A DNA stretch of 64,000 bases from Erythrophleum ivorense (GCA_026724425.1 JAIUCV010000001.1:19438970-19502969); one strand, 5' to 3'; counted from the first letter of the stretch, positions 47,501 through 60,317 are shown. The notes: generated from the letters alone by a model not told the origin. Made by a program: numbers and translations.

Positions 47501-50500
47501 CCCAGCCTTGTACCAGAACCCCCATGGCGTGAAGGGAGAGGGAAGAGAGAGAAAGGAAAAACAAGCAAGAAATTGTGAAATTGACATTTTTTTCATACTC
47601 TTCCCTTCACAAATCTGATTCCTATCTTTAAGAGCTTTCTTTTAAGGGTTTCACTTCTTTATAATGACCATCTTTGTGGCTGGTATGTTGGAGGAAGGAA
47701 GGCGTTTGAGGAAAGCAAGCCAACCATAAAATTGTCCATTGAATAAGGAAGCTATTATGGTTAAAACTCTTCCAGTGTGCGATTTCGGCAAAGGGTTGAC
47801 TGAAACTTTGACCAGATGATTTGAGATAGTTATAAACCCCATAACATTGAAAGAAAATGTCTTTAACAAATTAGAGGACCTAAATTTTCATATGAAAAAG
47901 ATGGTTCTCAAAAAGAAGTCAAAACAAGCATAAACAGAGAGCTAAAGTAGAGACACAAAATGAGAATTTTAGAAAAAGTTAAATCATTACCCTTTTCCAT
48001 ATAATAGCTGCGCCACCTTCTTCTTCATTTAAAATTGACATTTCCAGTCTTGAACCAGAACCCCCATGGCATGAAGGGAGAGGGAAGAGAGAGAAAGCAA
48101 AAACAAGCAAGAAAGGTGTGAAAATCACATTTTTTTCATACTCTTCCCTTCACAAATATGATTCCTCTCTTTAAGAGCTTTCTTTTAATGGTTTTGCTTC
48201 TTTAAAAGGACCATCTTTGTGGCTGGTATGTTAGAGGAAGGAAGGTGTTTGAGGAAAGCAAGCCAACCATAAAATTCTCCATTGAATAAGGAAGCTATTA
48301 TGGTTAAAACTCTTCCAGTATGCGATTTCGGCAAAGGGATGACTGAAACTTTGATCGGATGATTTGAGATAGTTACAAACCCCATAACATTGAAGGAAAA
48401 TGTCTTTAACAAATTAGAGGGCCTAAATTTTCATATGAAAAAATGGTTCTAAAAAAAAAGTTAAAACAAGCATAAATGAGAGCTAAAGGAGAGGGACAAA
48501 ATGAGAATTTTAGAAAAAGTTAAATCATTACCTTTGTCCATATAACAGTTGCGCCACCTTCTTCTTCATTTAGAATTGACATTTCCAGCCTTGTACCAAA
48601 ACCCCTATGGCGTGAAGGGAGAGGGAAGAGAGAGGAAGGAAAAACAAGCAAGAAAGGTGTGAAAATGACATTTTTTCTCATACTCTTCGCTTCACAAATA
48701 TGATTCCTCTCTTTAAGCACTTTCTTTTAATGGTTTCACTTCTTTATAGGACCATCTTTGTGGCTGGTACGTTGGAGCAAGGAAGGTGTTTAAGGAAAGC
48801 AAGCTAACCATGAAATTATCCATTGAATAAGGAAGCTATTATGGCTAAAACTCTTCCAGTGTGCGATTTCTCAAAAAAGGGTTGACTGAAACTTTGACCG
48901 AATGATTCGAGAGAGTTACAAACCCCATAAAATTGAAAGAAAATGTCCTTAAAAAATTAAAGGACCTAAATTTTCATATGAAAAAGATGGTTCTCAAAAA
49001 GAAGTCAAAACAAGCATAAACGGAGAGCTAAAGCAGAGGGACAAAATGAGAATTTTAGAAAATGTTAAATCATCACCTTTTTCCATATAACAACTGCGCC
49101 ACTTTCTTCTTCATTTAGAATTGACATTTCTAGCCTTGTACCAGAACCCTATGGCGTGAAGGGAGAGGGAAGAGAGAGAAAGGAAAAAGAAGCAAGAAAG
49201 CTGTGAAAATGACATTTTTTTTCTTACTCTTCCCTTCACAAATCTGATTCCTCTCTTTAAGAGCTTTCTTTTAATGGTTTGACTTCTTTAAAAGGACCAC
49301 TTTGTGGCTGGTATGTTGGAGGAAGGAAGGTGTTTGAGGAAAGCAAGCTAACCATAAAATTGTCCATTGAATAAGGAAGCTATTATGGTTAAAACTCTTC
49401 CAGTGTGCTATTTCGGCAAAGGGTTGACTCAAACTTTGACCACATGATTCGAGATAGTTACAAACCCCATAACATTGAAAGAAAATGTCTTTATTGAATT
49501 AGAGGACCTAAATTTTCATATGAAAAAGATGGTTCTCAAAAAGAGGTAAAAACAAGCACAAACGGAGAGCTAAAGAAGAGGGACAAAATGAGAATTTTAT
49601 AAAATGTTAAAACATCTACTTTTTCCATATAACGATTGTGCCACCTTTTTGTCATTTAGAATTGCCATTTCCAGCCTTGTACCAGAACCCCCATGGCATG
49701 AAAGGAAGGGGAAGAGAGAGAAAGGAAAAACAAGCAAGAAAGGTGTGAAAATGACATTTTTTTCATACTCTTCCCTTCACAAATCTGATTCCTCTCTTTA
49801 AGAGCTTTCTTTTAATGGTTTCACTTCTTTAAAAGGACGATCTATATGGCTGGTATGTTGGAGGAAGGAAGGTCTTTGAGGAAAGCAAGCTAACCATCAA
49901 ATTATCCATTGAATAAGGAAGCTATAATGGTTAAAACTCTTCCAGTGTGTGATTTCGACATAGGGATGACTGAAACTTTGGACGGATGATTCAAGATAGT
50001 TACAAACCCCATAACTTTGAAAGAAAATGTCTTTAACAAATTAGACGACCTAAATTTTCATATGAAAAAGATGGTTCTCAAAAAGAAGTTAAAACAAGCA
50101 TAAACGGAGAGCTAAAGGAGAGGGACAAAATGAGAATTTTAGAAAAAGTTAAATCATCACCTTTTTCCATATAACAACTGCGCCACTTTCTTCTTCATTT
50201 AGAATTGACATTTCTAGCCTTGTACCAGAACCCCCATGGCGTGAAGGGAGAAGGAAGAGAAAGAAGGGAAAAACAAGCAAGAAAGGTGTGAAAATGACAT
50301 TTTTTTTCATACTCTTCCTTTCACAAATCTGATTCCTCTCTTTAAGAGCTTTCTTTTAATGGTTTCACTTCTTTAAAAGGACCATCTTTATGGCTGGTAT
50401 GTTGGAGGAAGGAAGGTGTTTGAGGAAACCAAGCTAACCATAAAATTCTCAATTGAATAAGGAAGCTATCATGGTTAAAACCCTTGTAGTGTGCAATTTC

Positions 50501-51018
50501 GACAAAGGGTTAACTGAAACTTTGACTAGATGATTTGAGATGGTTCTAAACCCTGTAAAATTGAAAGAAAATGACTTTAATAAATTAGAAGACCTAAATT
50601 TTCATGTGAAAAAGATGGTTCTCAAAAAGAAGTTAAAACAAGCATAAACGGAGAGCTAAAGCAGAGGGACAATATAAGAATTTTAGAAAAAGTTAAAACA
50701 TCACCTTTTTCCATATAACAGCTGCACCACCTTCTTCTTCATTTAGAACTGACATTTCCAGCCTTGAACCAGAACCCCCATGGCATGAAGGGAAAGGAAA
50801 GAGAGAGAAAGGAAAAACAAGCAAGATAGGTGTGAAAATGACATTTTTTTCATACTCTTCCCTTCCCAAATCTGATTCCTCTCCTTAAGAGATTTCTTTT
50901 AATGGTTTCACGTCTTTAAAAGGACCATCTTTGTGGCTGGTATGTTGGAGAAAGGAAGGTGTTTGAGGAATGCAAGCTAACCATAAAATTCTCCATTGAA
51001 TAAGGAAGCTATCAAGGT

Positions 51019-51359
51019 GTGAAACCATGTAGGATTTTTGTATTTCTTTATTCTTCCGTTGCTTCACGATTTCAGCTAGCCATGCAACCATATGAAGGGA
51101 GTGTGTTTTGCATGGAAACAAGATAGAACCAAGGGTTTTAAAATATATGAAATATGAGTATGTAATTGGGAGCAATTAAAAACCTATAGATTCCAATATA
51201 ATGAAACTAGGGTTTCAAGTGAACCATTGAAGATTTGGAACCATAGAAGAGTATTTTAATCTATAGGAGACCATATTAAGCTAAAGAGAAGCTAGAGAAT
51301 ATAGCCATACATCAAAATCCATGAAAGAAGCAAGAAAACTCCCAATGGCCCTTCCTTGA
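51019..51359 (+). mobile_element. A-prime segment between array and A5
   Basis: Single copy; aligns with 21,980-22,310 of A4 (shared 'acaagggttttaa.gtatg' order). It begins at the splice-donor-like AAGGTGTGA where the last unit ends, and is cut by A5. Confidence 0.7.
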
Positions 51360-51909
51360 TGTAATGTACGCTTTTCGTTAAATGACGAAAACGAGCACGT
51401 TTTCAAAGCAAGTCCCCTTAAATGAATTAGTTAAGGTACCAAAAAATTTGAGCAACCTTCTAGACTCCTAAAAATGAGAATTCTGGCCTCAGATGGAAGG
51501 AAAGACAAAGCTAGAATGAAGAAACAAATTTTAACAGAAAACTTGCGAAATGTAATGGCATTTTTGTAAATTTGAGTAATTTTTGGAATTCACACAGGAG
51601 GGCTTTGTAAATGAAATTTTTGAGTTCTTTGGGGTTCTTAGAGGCCCTAAAAACTATAGGAAACCCCAAGACAGTTGAATCCCCTCCGGTGGATGTTTTC
51701 CAATGTCGGTGCACCTGAACTTTGACGAATTTGTTCGGGAAGATTTTAGCTCCGATTTGAGTGATTCCAAAGGCATTTTATTTAATTGGGAACCTAAATT
51801 TTATAATGGAAAAGAAGGTTCTCAGAAAGGAGCTAAAATGAAGGAGAAATGAAAATGCAAAGAACAAAGGGCAAAATTAAAATTTTTGAAAAAGTCACTT
51901 TCCTACAAC

Positions 51910-51918
51910 TATATATAA
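51910..51918 (+). promoter_or_regulatory. TATA box of A5
   Basis: TATATATAA followed by 'gtggcacttcacactctccc', a plausible core promoter and start region. Confidence 0.6.
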
Positions 51919-53237
51919 GTGGCACTTCACACTCTCCCTCATTTAGCTTCAGATTATTCAGCCCCAAACCAGAAGAAAAAACCTAAGGGAGAGATGTACA
52001 AGAGAGGAAGAAGAAGGAGGAAGAAATCAAGCTTAAAGGTATGTTTTCATGGTTATTTTTCATACTTTTCTTCATCCATACCTCATCTCCTCCCTTCTCC
52101 TTTGTTTCCTTTGATTAAAATGGAGTTTCTAAATCTGATCCAAAGGAGAAAATCAAGGGAAATTTAGGATTTGAAGAGAAGAGCTTGGAGAAAGCAAGAT
52201 TCAAGCAAAAATAAGCAAGGAAACTAGGTAAATTTTCATCTGATGGTTGCTATTCTTGATCCCTCTTCTTCTCCAATTTGACACACATAAGGAATCCTAG
52301 GAGGATCTGATTTTTAAGCCAAACCAAGCATTAATCTTAGGTATTTGAGGAAGAAGAACAAGAATATGCAAAGAAAACAACAAAATAACTATTAGATTTC
52401 AAGATGCAAATTCTAGGGTTTTGTGTACACCTTGTAAAATCTGACCTTGTGTGATGATCCCTAGGTCTAATTAAGAGTTTAAATGAGTTTTTAAGATCCC
52501 TAAGATACTCCCCACATGCTTCCTCCTTTAAGAAAACAAAGAGAATTCCAAGGAGGCCAAGGAAGCCCTATGTCTTGGCCAAACAAGGTTGGGGTAGCTA
52601 GGGAGAGTTTTAAATTTTTATAAGGTCATTCTTGAGTCATATTTGATGAATGAATATGAGGGGAGGCCTTGAAAAAAATTTAGAGCCCATAGAAAGCGAT
52701 ATAGTGCTTTAGGTTCCATATTATGACCTAAAGAAGCAACATGTTGTTAGGCTCTTTGTTTTAATTGTATGATAACTCCAAGAGGCTTAAAAAGAGTCAA
52801 GAATCATATTTTAAAAGAAAAAATGGAGCCTAGAAATTATTTAAGGGGTGTTGCTTCATTAGGTGCATTTATGGACCATAATGGAGTTTATAGACAACCT
52901 AGTGTCTAAGCAAGTTGTGTGACCTTAGAAATTATTTCATGAACCTAATTGGCTTCCATAAATTGTGTCTAGGCCAAGAGAAATCATTTCCACAAGTTTT
53001 TGTGTGTGTGGCCAAGCCAAGGGAGGGAATTTCAAAAGGAAAAGTATGTGATTGTGTGCAAGGTAGCTCTCTCCACCTTCTCTCATGCATGGATGTGTAC
53101 TTAGCTTGTCTTAGAATGTGTGTATGTGTATTTTCAAGCCATGAAAAGTATGCTAGCATGATTTTATATGCCATGATTTCATAATGGCATATTATATTTT
53201 CAAATGAATGTATGATGTTTGCTTGAGTTTGCTTGAG

Positions 53238-53420
53238 TGTGGAGAGGCCAAGAACTCTTAACCATGGTGAGGATGAGCCAAGAACCCTTAAGATTAGTTG
53301 AAAAAAAAGCAAAGGGTCTCCTAAAAGCATAGTGGGCTCCTAAGAATATGGTTGAGTCCAAAAATCTCTTAAAGAATAGGTGAAGCAAAATCCAAAATCT
53401 ATGAGGAAAAGGGTGGGGCC
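53238..53420 (+). repeat. ~30-bp minisatellite of family A (A5)
   Basis: Five to six degenerate units 'gtgaggatgagccaagaaccc' and relatives; same place as in A4. Confidence 0.75.
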
Positions 53421-53577
53421 AATCTAAACACTTGGTGAGCTCTTGAATGTCTTGTATGACTTGTTCACATGCCAAGCTTACCTTTTGAATGTTCATGACT
53501 TCTATGATATCCATGCATGTATTTTCAAGACTTGCTTTGTATATATTATGTATGATTGAATGGGAGATGAGCTATTG

Positions 53578-53594
53578 GGATTCTTTAAATCTCA
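53578..53594 (+). other. LTR stem-loop (A5)
   Basis: GGGATTC and AAATCTC around TTT: one arm base has changed, leaving a C-A mismatch next to the loop. Confidence 0.65.
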
Positions 53595-55890
53595 TTCCCT
53601 CTTCTCCAATGATCTCACATGCTAGGTGGACCTAGTGGACAAGGTAATGGAAGCCAACCACCTTGAAGGAAAGAGTTTGACAACAAAATGCCAAGTTTTT
53701 GGTTCTTAAAGCCATAATTGTGTTAAATGATGTAATCCAATGATGTATATGGTCTATGACCCTTGTGAGAAGTGTAATTATAATAATATGTGATGTATAA
53801 ATGAATGAACATAATGTATAAACCCTAGAATGGAATTTGGATATGTAATGCCAAGGTATGCATTTTGGAAAGTTTGATGTAAATGTGCATATGTGTGGAT
53901 GAAAAGGCCAAAATGAGATGCATGAAACCATTTGGGCAATTCACACAAGTCCTAAATGTGCTTTTAAACTTTCCCAAAAGGTGCCAAGACCAAAGGAAAA
54001 CCATTTGGTCACTTTGGTATCCTATATAAAGCTAAAAATGACCATAATGGAACCCTATAGCACTTTTTAGCTAAATAAGCTCTTCTTGATCTAAAATTTG
54101 GCAGACATTTAGAGCTTGTTGAGAGATTTTTAGGAAGCTAAAGACCATAATTTTTGGAGGTCTACAAAATATTTGAGGAATTTCCAAAGTTGGCAATTTT
54201 TCTAGTTTTGGTTTGCTGCACTATTCATTTGGTCCGAAAATGAAATCTGTCACACAGGGCCCAAATGATGTCCAATTGCCATTAAATTTTATACAGAGAA
54301 ACTAGATATTCACAGTGACTAGTGTCAACTAGAATCACCTTATTTGGAGGTCTAGAAAGGGAGATATGAATTTTTAAACATTTTGTCTAGTATCAAAAGT
54401 TTTACCCGACCTGAGTTATTGTTCCATTGAATTTCAAGGCCTGGGCTACTTGAGCTAGTCTAGAAATATTTTTTCCCTCTAGCTAACATCCACAGATTTC
54501 TATATTGGTATCATTTACATGGATTGGATTTTCATAAAATTAATTGGACATTTTCAAAGTTTTCTATAGAAATCTGTGACAGCATCAGGATGCAGTTTGA
54601 CCTCTGGACCATTTCGCATGTCAAACATTCTCTATGATGGATGTTATGGTATGAACATGTTTTTATTATAAATTATACATCTGTAGCTTTCCATAATGGC
54701 CAAGAATGCATGATGTCGATTTTTCTAGAATTAGTTATGATTTTCCAAAGTTTGGTCAAAAAAGAGCTCAATCTGGCCGAAAATAAACATCCATATTTTA
54801 TGCTTCATTTCAGTTTTCTTGAGTTATGGGCCCTAGTTTATGATAAAAATAAGTTGTATTCGTGTAATTAAATATGAGAATATATAGTGTAAGCTCACAC
54901 GGCCTACGTGACACCGAACAGAATTTTTAAATACGACACAGCACAATTAAATGCATTATTTTAATAGACTTTTCTTACTTCCCCTCATGTAAGGCACTAT
55001 ATGAGTATGCAAATGTGATAAAGATGAGCTAGGATTTATGGTGTTACACTTGAAGTATGTCTCGGCCAAGGTGTAGATGAAGCACTTGGGGAGAGTTTTT
55101 TAAGTTCCAAAGATTTAAGAGACTTAGATGAGAGGAATAAATAATTATGAAATCGATGGATTGAATTTGGAAGCTCTAGAATGAAATTTGAAATTTTAGG
55201 GCATAAAATGGGGTAAAGAAGTAGGTTGGCTTTAGATCCCTCTAGCTAAAGATATGATGACTCAAATGGGTTCCATTGAGGTCATGTGGCATGAAGCCTA
55301 TGGGAAATTGGGACCTAGATAAAAAAAATGGAAGTTGCTTCCTAATGAGCCTAAATTGACTCTAAAACACAAGTTAGACTAAAGTGGGGATGAGTGTTAG
55401 TACTAAGCTTTAAATGGATTCAAATGTGCTAATTTGTAATATGGATTCGTGCTTGTAGGCCAAACTAACCTAAACATACCTTGAGCCTCCATCAAGCTTA
55501 AAGTAGTTTTCTCTCCACTTCTTGCATGCAATTAAGTACTTGAATGAGTTGATATGCTTGTATGTGTAGTTACTTGATGCTTTCATGAAAGATGATCCAT
55601 TATATTTTCATATGAGTTTAATAAGTACCTTATGTTTATGAAAAGTTTAAATAATGGCTCTTAACTCCCTAAGGCATGGAATTGAGCCTAATAGCTTTTT
55701 CTTGACTATGGATTGAGATTAGTAGAGCCCAACTAGTTTTATGATGTTGCCATGGTTAGAAATGAATGATTTTTCATGTTATATGATGCATATGATTTAT
55801 ATGATCCATGTGCATAGCATTCTTACACCATATACATTGCATTCATTCAGGGCATTCTTATTTACATTGAATTGGATGAGTTTATGCTAC

Positions 55891-55911
55891 TGAGATTCTC
55901 CCCGAATCTCA
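55891..55911 (+). other. LTR stem-loop (A-prime)
   Basis: Perfect 8-bp arms TGAGATTC and GAATCTCA around TCCCC; same arms, new loop. Confidence 0.8.
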
Positions 55912-57299
55912 CCCCGTTCTCCCATTAATATTTTTAGGCATCTAAAGCAAAGGGAAAGAGGTTGAGAGGCATTAGAACATAGAAATTGTTATATTATAAA
56001 GTTGTAATGTAAATAGTCTAACTTTTGGCAAGTGTTTGTGTATAACTAGACCATTATATATGGATGATGGTTACTTATGTATTTAATGATGTTTATGAAT
56101 GAAACCAAGTATTGGAGTATGAGAACATGTATATTAGTTATGTGAATGTATGATTTGGCAATGAATAACTAAGATGATGTATGGAATGTTATTGAAAAGC
56201 ATGTGTTAGTTAGGTGCCAAAGGGTCAAATTTTGATCCAAGTCCTTTGGTATGATATGGGGAATAGTTAGAAATGCCATTTAGGATAATTAAAACTTACT
56301 CCAAGTGAAATAATCCCATTTGGATGCCAAATAGCCCAAAAGGATACTAAGGTTAGGCATAAAAAGACCTTAAACAACTCTTATACCCAAAGTGGCCTAA
56401 ATGACTTAGTTGGAGTTTAAGATTTGATATGCATATAGAAGAGCTTTCTAACAAGCTAGAAACCATAATTTTTAGAGCTTCACAGAATATTCCACAGATT
56501 TCCAAAGTTTCAGAAATTATGCAGAATAGTCATTGGTACTGTTCATATGATAGCTCTGGTTTCTAGTGGATTTGAAGGGCCAAATGAACTACAATGCTCA
56601 TAAAACTTTACAAGCATATAGTTGGCATTATAATCTTTCTAGAGCTACTAAGTTTTCACAAAAAGAAGTTGTATAGAGGAAGTTATGAATTTTTGACGTT
56701 AAGGGTTTAATTATATCTAAGTATTGTAGTGGCCACTGATATGCAAGGTCTTTTGTGGGACAAATGAGCCAGATGCTCTTAAAATTTTTACAACACTTAG
56801 ATCTCTTCTTAAGCTTTCTATGGCCACTAAGATCACTTAAAATGGAGTTGTGTAGTCTAAGATATGGAATTTTAAAGCTTAAGTCTATCATATGCCCTTC
56901 TTTCTACACTCAATTTCATTTGAAATTTTACAACATATAGTTTACATCCTAAGCTTTCCATAGACACCTAATTTGCATAGTTTGGAGTTATATAGCTCAA
57001 GTTTTGAATTTTCAAAGTTAGTGCAAAGGTTATGAGCATGCTGTCATTCTGGTCCTATGAAGATTTTGTATGTTCCATGAGCTAAACATGTTAAAATGAG
57101 TATGAATAAAATTGTTTATGATGAAAATAAGTTGAGGAAAAGAAAAAGTGAAGGTTAGACCCCTATAGCTCAAAATGACTAGTAAATGGCCTGATATAGG
57201 TATTGAAAACTTATGAATGGATGTGATTTTTGATTGAAACTCCATGATTGATATGCATGAGTTGGTTTGATAAGTTTGTTAAGGATAAGTTAGCATCAG

Positions 57300-57412
57300 A
57301 CCTTGTCAATATAAGAGCTAAAATTATATCTTGTCAACAAAGTTAGGAATCTTGTCGACAAGATCTTGTATTCTGCAATGTGAAATCCGAGACCTTCTCA
57401 ACAAGGTTTCCT
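57300..57412 (+). repeat. TTGTCRACAAG palindromic word cluster
   Basis: Five spaced relatives: CCTTGTCAA, CTTGTCAACAAAG, CTTGTCGACAAG (perfect 12-bp palindrome, 57,351-57,362), AGATCTTGT, CTCAACAAGG. Confidence 0.65.
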
Positions 57413-57473
57413 GACCATAAGTATAGGGTCTTCTAACATAGTAAGTTGTAGATACAATATGAGATATGTGACA

Positions 57474-60010
57474 TCCAAATCAAGTTTACACAAGTAATAT
57501 TATCACAGTTGCCAATTTAAGTGATAAACATAATACAAGCACAAAATTATAAACCTTTTTTCTTTTCTAACTTATACATTCTCAATAATGCATCTAGTTA
57601 TCATATCTATGTATATATATGTCTAAAGCATATGGTTAGGTATTCCCTTTTTAAAAATCTCGTCGTATAACAACTTAAAAACTCATGCTTACTAAGCACT
57701 GATGCCCTCTCTTCTGATAAAATATTTCCCTACAAATGATTTAGATCATGCATCATATCACTTTAATTATTGCCAATAGTCTTAGGGCTCAGTTAGTAGC
57801 TAGCCCATAGACCTAGTTTAACTAACCCTTGGGAACATAAGCATACTCTTAAACATAGAGCTTAACATCTACATTACTAGTAAATACTTATACATTCACC
57901 GATCCATCAAAGAATTGTCATTCCAAACTTTTCATCAAATACATCATTGTCTTAAATTACATTTACAAGGCATTTAAAGAAATACAAAGTCAAGTACTTC
58001 ATTCTTTAAAATGCTATAAACTTTCCTCTATCTACTCTGTTGTTTTCACCTGGCGTGGGTTAATAGGTATAATGGAGTGAGATTCTAAAGAGAATCTCAG
58101 TAGCAAAATCCTACCTTATCATGCATCAATAACTTAAATACATAGGTATGCATGTATGTAGCTTTCTCTAACATTTAAGCTTTTTAAATGTGAAAATATA
58201 CATGCATGAAGCTAAAATCTAGTCCAGTTTACTAGACTTTTTCCTACATGGCTCTGATTCTTAGCATAAGGAAAAACTAGTGTGTTTAATTCTTTAGCTC
58301 TCTTCTCTTAGCCAACATCAGGTAAAACTTTACTTACTAGGCCAATAATTCATAAAAATCACATATAACTCATTCAAACATCAAGTAAACACAACATATG
58401 AATAACTAAGAACTCAAGCAGTTAAAAATATGATAAAGAGGAGGAAAATGCCACCTATACTGAAGACTAAACCCAAGCCACTTATCCTTGCTCACATTAA
58501 CATTTATATTAATGCTAAAGGCCTAAATATATAGACTACATGTATTGCTATAACTTGTATGATGCATTCTAAGCCATTTATTCACACTTTAGGACTCAGC
58601 TTCAAGAGCTCTTCTTTCTTGACCACTTGACCATATTTTTAGGGCTCACATTACTCACTTTTTGGCTAAATTTGGAACTTACTAGTACTTCAACGACTTG
58701 CTTGTTTAGCTTTTCCCCTTGCCTTTTTCTTAGGCCTTAATTTCAGGCTTCTTAAGGACAAGTTTTCTTGGGCAACTCAACCTCCCTAAATTCCTATTTT
58801 GAGCCCAAAGTTAGTCTTTTATTATTCATATAGTCATTCACTATTCATTTTTAGTCATTTCCCATACTTGGCATATTAGACCTCATTTTTCCATTTTTAT
58901 GAAATTCACTTCTATGCCTCAAGACCTCATTATAACTCAACTTATTAGACTTAGCCTCAAATACAATGCCAAACATAAGTATGGCCATTTACCCAAGTTA
59001 AGGTTTCTAATGCACCTAAAAAATTTGACTTTCACATTTGACCTCTATAATTTGAACCAATGCTTCCCCTAGCCTTTATAATTCTCTAGAGGACCTCTAA
59101 ATTCATTAGAACACAAAAACAAACTAATTTGGCTCACCTTTGAAAGGAATAGCTAAGAGCATCGTTAAGGGTGGCTACCTTGAGTTTTCATGCTTCCTAT
59201 GACAATTTCTCCACATTTCTTCAACCTAGGTGAATTTTACATGCTCCATATGATCAATTACATGCAAGAGAATGTGGAGAGAGAGATTTTCTCTCCCTAG
59301 GCATGACAAATGGAGGGAAGAATTCAAGAAAATAAAGCTTGAAACATGGCAAGTATACCTCAATCCAAAGCTCGTTCAATGTTCTCCATTTTCCTCTGAT
59401 TAAAATTTTAAAAAGAGCACTCTCTTCCCTCTTAGTTGTAGTTGAACTTCCTCTTTTCAAAATTTCAAAACCATCAATAGAAAGCTCTTGAGGTTTATAA
59501 CTATCAAGAGGTAAAAAGAGAAGATTTCATACCTATTTTTCCTTGGATTTGTTTCTCTCTCTCTTCTTCTCTCTATGATGCATGGGAAAGCAACTTGAAA
59601 ATGTTGGAATTTTGATAAAAGTGGTGCAGAAGAGAGCTACACAAAGCAATAAAAAAGTGGCATTAGATGTTGACTTTTTGACCTAAAAATGACCATTTTG
59701 CCTTTACTTCTCTAGACTTTAAAATTTCTGCATTCTAACTCTTTTTTTTTTGTAGATTTGGACTCCATATTCTTATCTAGAAGGTCTTAAAACCTTGACA
59801 CCACTCATCTTAGGTTACAAGGGCTCACAACTACAAAAAACAACTCAAAATGGCATTGCAATATTGGCTTTCTTATTTTTTGTGTTGTTAGTGTTTTGAC
59901 CTATCCTAAGCTTTCTAAGTCTTCTAGTTAGCTCATTTGACTCATATATAAGGGAGAAATAACTTTATCTCACTCTCTTTTACTTTTATTTAGCTCTCTG
60001 TATTTTCAAC
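57474..60010 (-). mobile_element. LTR-like element C, borders uncertain
   Basis: Read on the minus strand it carries the stem-loop (58,078-58,099), a splice-like 'aaggtagccac' (complement near 59,170), a leader and a U3-like region by 59,700-60,000. It is related to family A in layout but clearly diverged in sequence. I could not find matching terminal bases or a duplication, so both ends are estimates. No coding capacity. Confidence 0.45.
58078..58099 (-). other. LTR stem-loop (element C)
   Basis: Perfect 9-bp arms TGAGATTCT and AGAATCTCA with an AAAG loop, the longest stem in the set. Confidence 0.8.
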
Positions 60011-60317
60011 TTTGCACTATACCACCCTATATAAGCATCCTTATTTTTATTTCTTTCTTAACTTTTCTTCTCATTTTCTTTCTTTAGTTAGTATTCTAGT
60101 CCTTTGTCATGTTCTTGTGACTTATTATGAAGTCTATGCTCAAATGAAAATACAGGGTATGCCTTATATGACTTTTCCAGTACTTTTCTTTCCACACTAA
60201 AAACCTTATATGGTTGCCTCTTCTAAGCCTTTCTCTCATTCCTAGTCCCAATCCTTGATCTTAATTAAGCTTCTAACCCTTTTTATCCTTCCTCTTATTC
60301 CTCTTTAGGAGTTTGGC
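60011..60317. other. AT-rich stretch, no gene seen
   Basis: Pyrimidine-rich DNA with a 62-codon hydrophobic ORF (60,012-60,200) that has no recognisable domain; I treat it as chance. Confidence 0.4.

Larger units (their letters stand above)
33049..51018 (+). repeat. Tandem array of 33 units of ~545 bp made from the family A promoter-leader
   Basis: I placed one anchor (the g of 'ctcttc.agtgtgc') in every unit: 33,065, 33,607, 34,152, 34,698 and so on to 50,489. There are 33 anchors with spacings 541-547. Each unit runs from the U3 word GGTTAAAAC through 'gactgaaactttgaccg', a TATA-like CATATAA, 'cagctgcgccacc', a purine-rich leader, to 'ggaagctat'. The same order exists once in A1, A4 and A5. 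Two unit types alternate or mix: type 1 with 'gatttcggcaaagg' and type 2 with 'aatttctcaaaaaagg'. The left block is nearly identical copy to copy; the right third (44.5-51.0 kb) is the most diverged. The repeated minus-strand ORFs of 63-75 codons are by-products. Confidence 0.95.
51360..55048 (+). mobile_element. Family A LTR-like element A5, complete, nested in A-prime
   Basis: Starts TGTAATGTAC and ends GGTGTTACA; perfect duplication CTTGA at 51,355-51,359 and 55,049-55,053. It is 3,689 bp. TATA at 51,910-51,918, donor-like AAAGGTATG at 52,036, 'ggcca' boxes near 52,577 and 52,972, 'caaggtagctctc' at 53,058, minisatellite, stem-loop and four ~180-bp modules. Its own promoter segment is present once. 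No coding interior. Confidence 0.9.
55054..57473 (+). mobile_element. A-prime, 3' part
   Basis: Resumes at the 'tatgtctcggccaagg' box exactly where A5 cut it (compare A4 at 22,310). It holds the second 'ggcca' box near 55,458, a decayed minisatellite, the stem-loop, four ~180-bp modules (56,440-57,020) and a palindromic TTGTCAACAAGG cluster. It ends ATGTGACA at 57,473, followed by TCCAA; the 5' flank is CCCGA, so the duplication would differ by two C-to-T type changes. The exact end is less certain than for the younger copies. Confidence 0.6.

Noticed and set aside
33049..51018. CRISPR array or ribosomal intergenic spacer repeats
   Set aside because: Units are 545 bp, contiguous without unique spacers, in plant-like DNA, and derive from the neighbouring LTR family; no rRNA sequence nearby.
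52932..53330. 132-codon minus-strand ORF in A5
   Set aside because: Covers the splice-like site and minisatellite in antisense; the matching region in A4 is not open.
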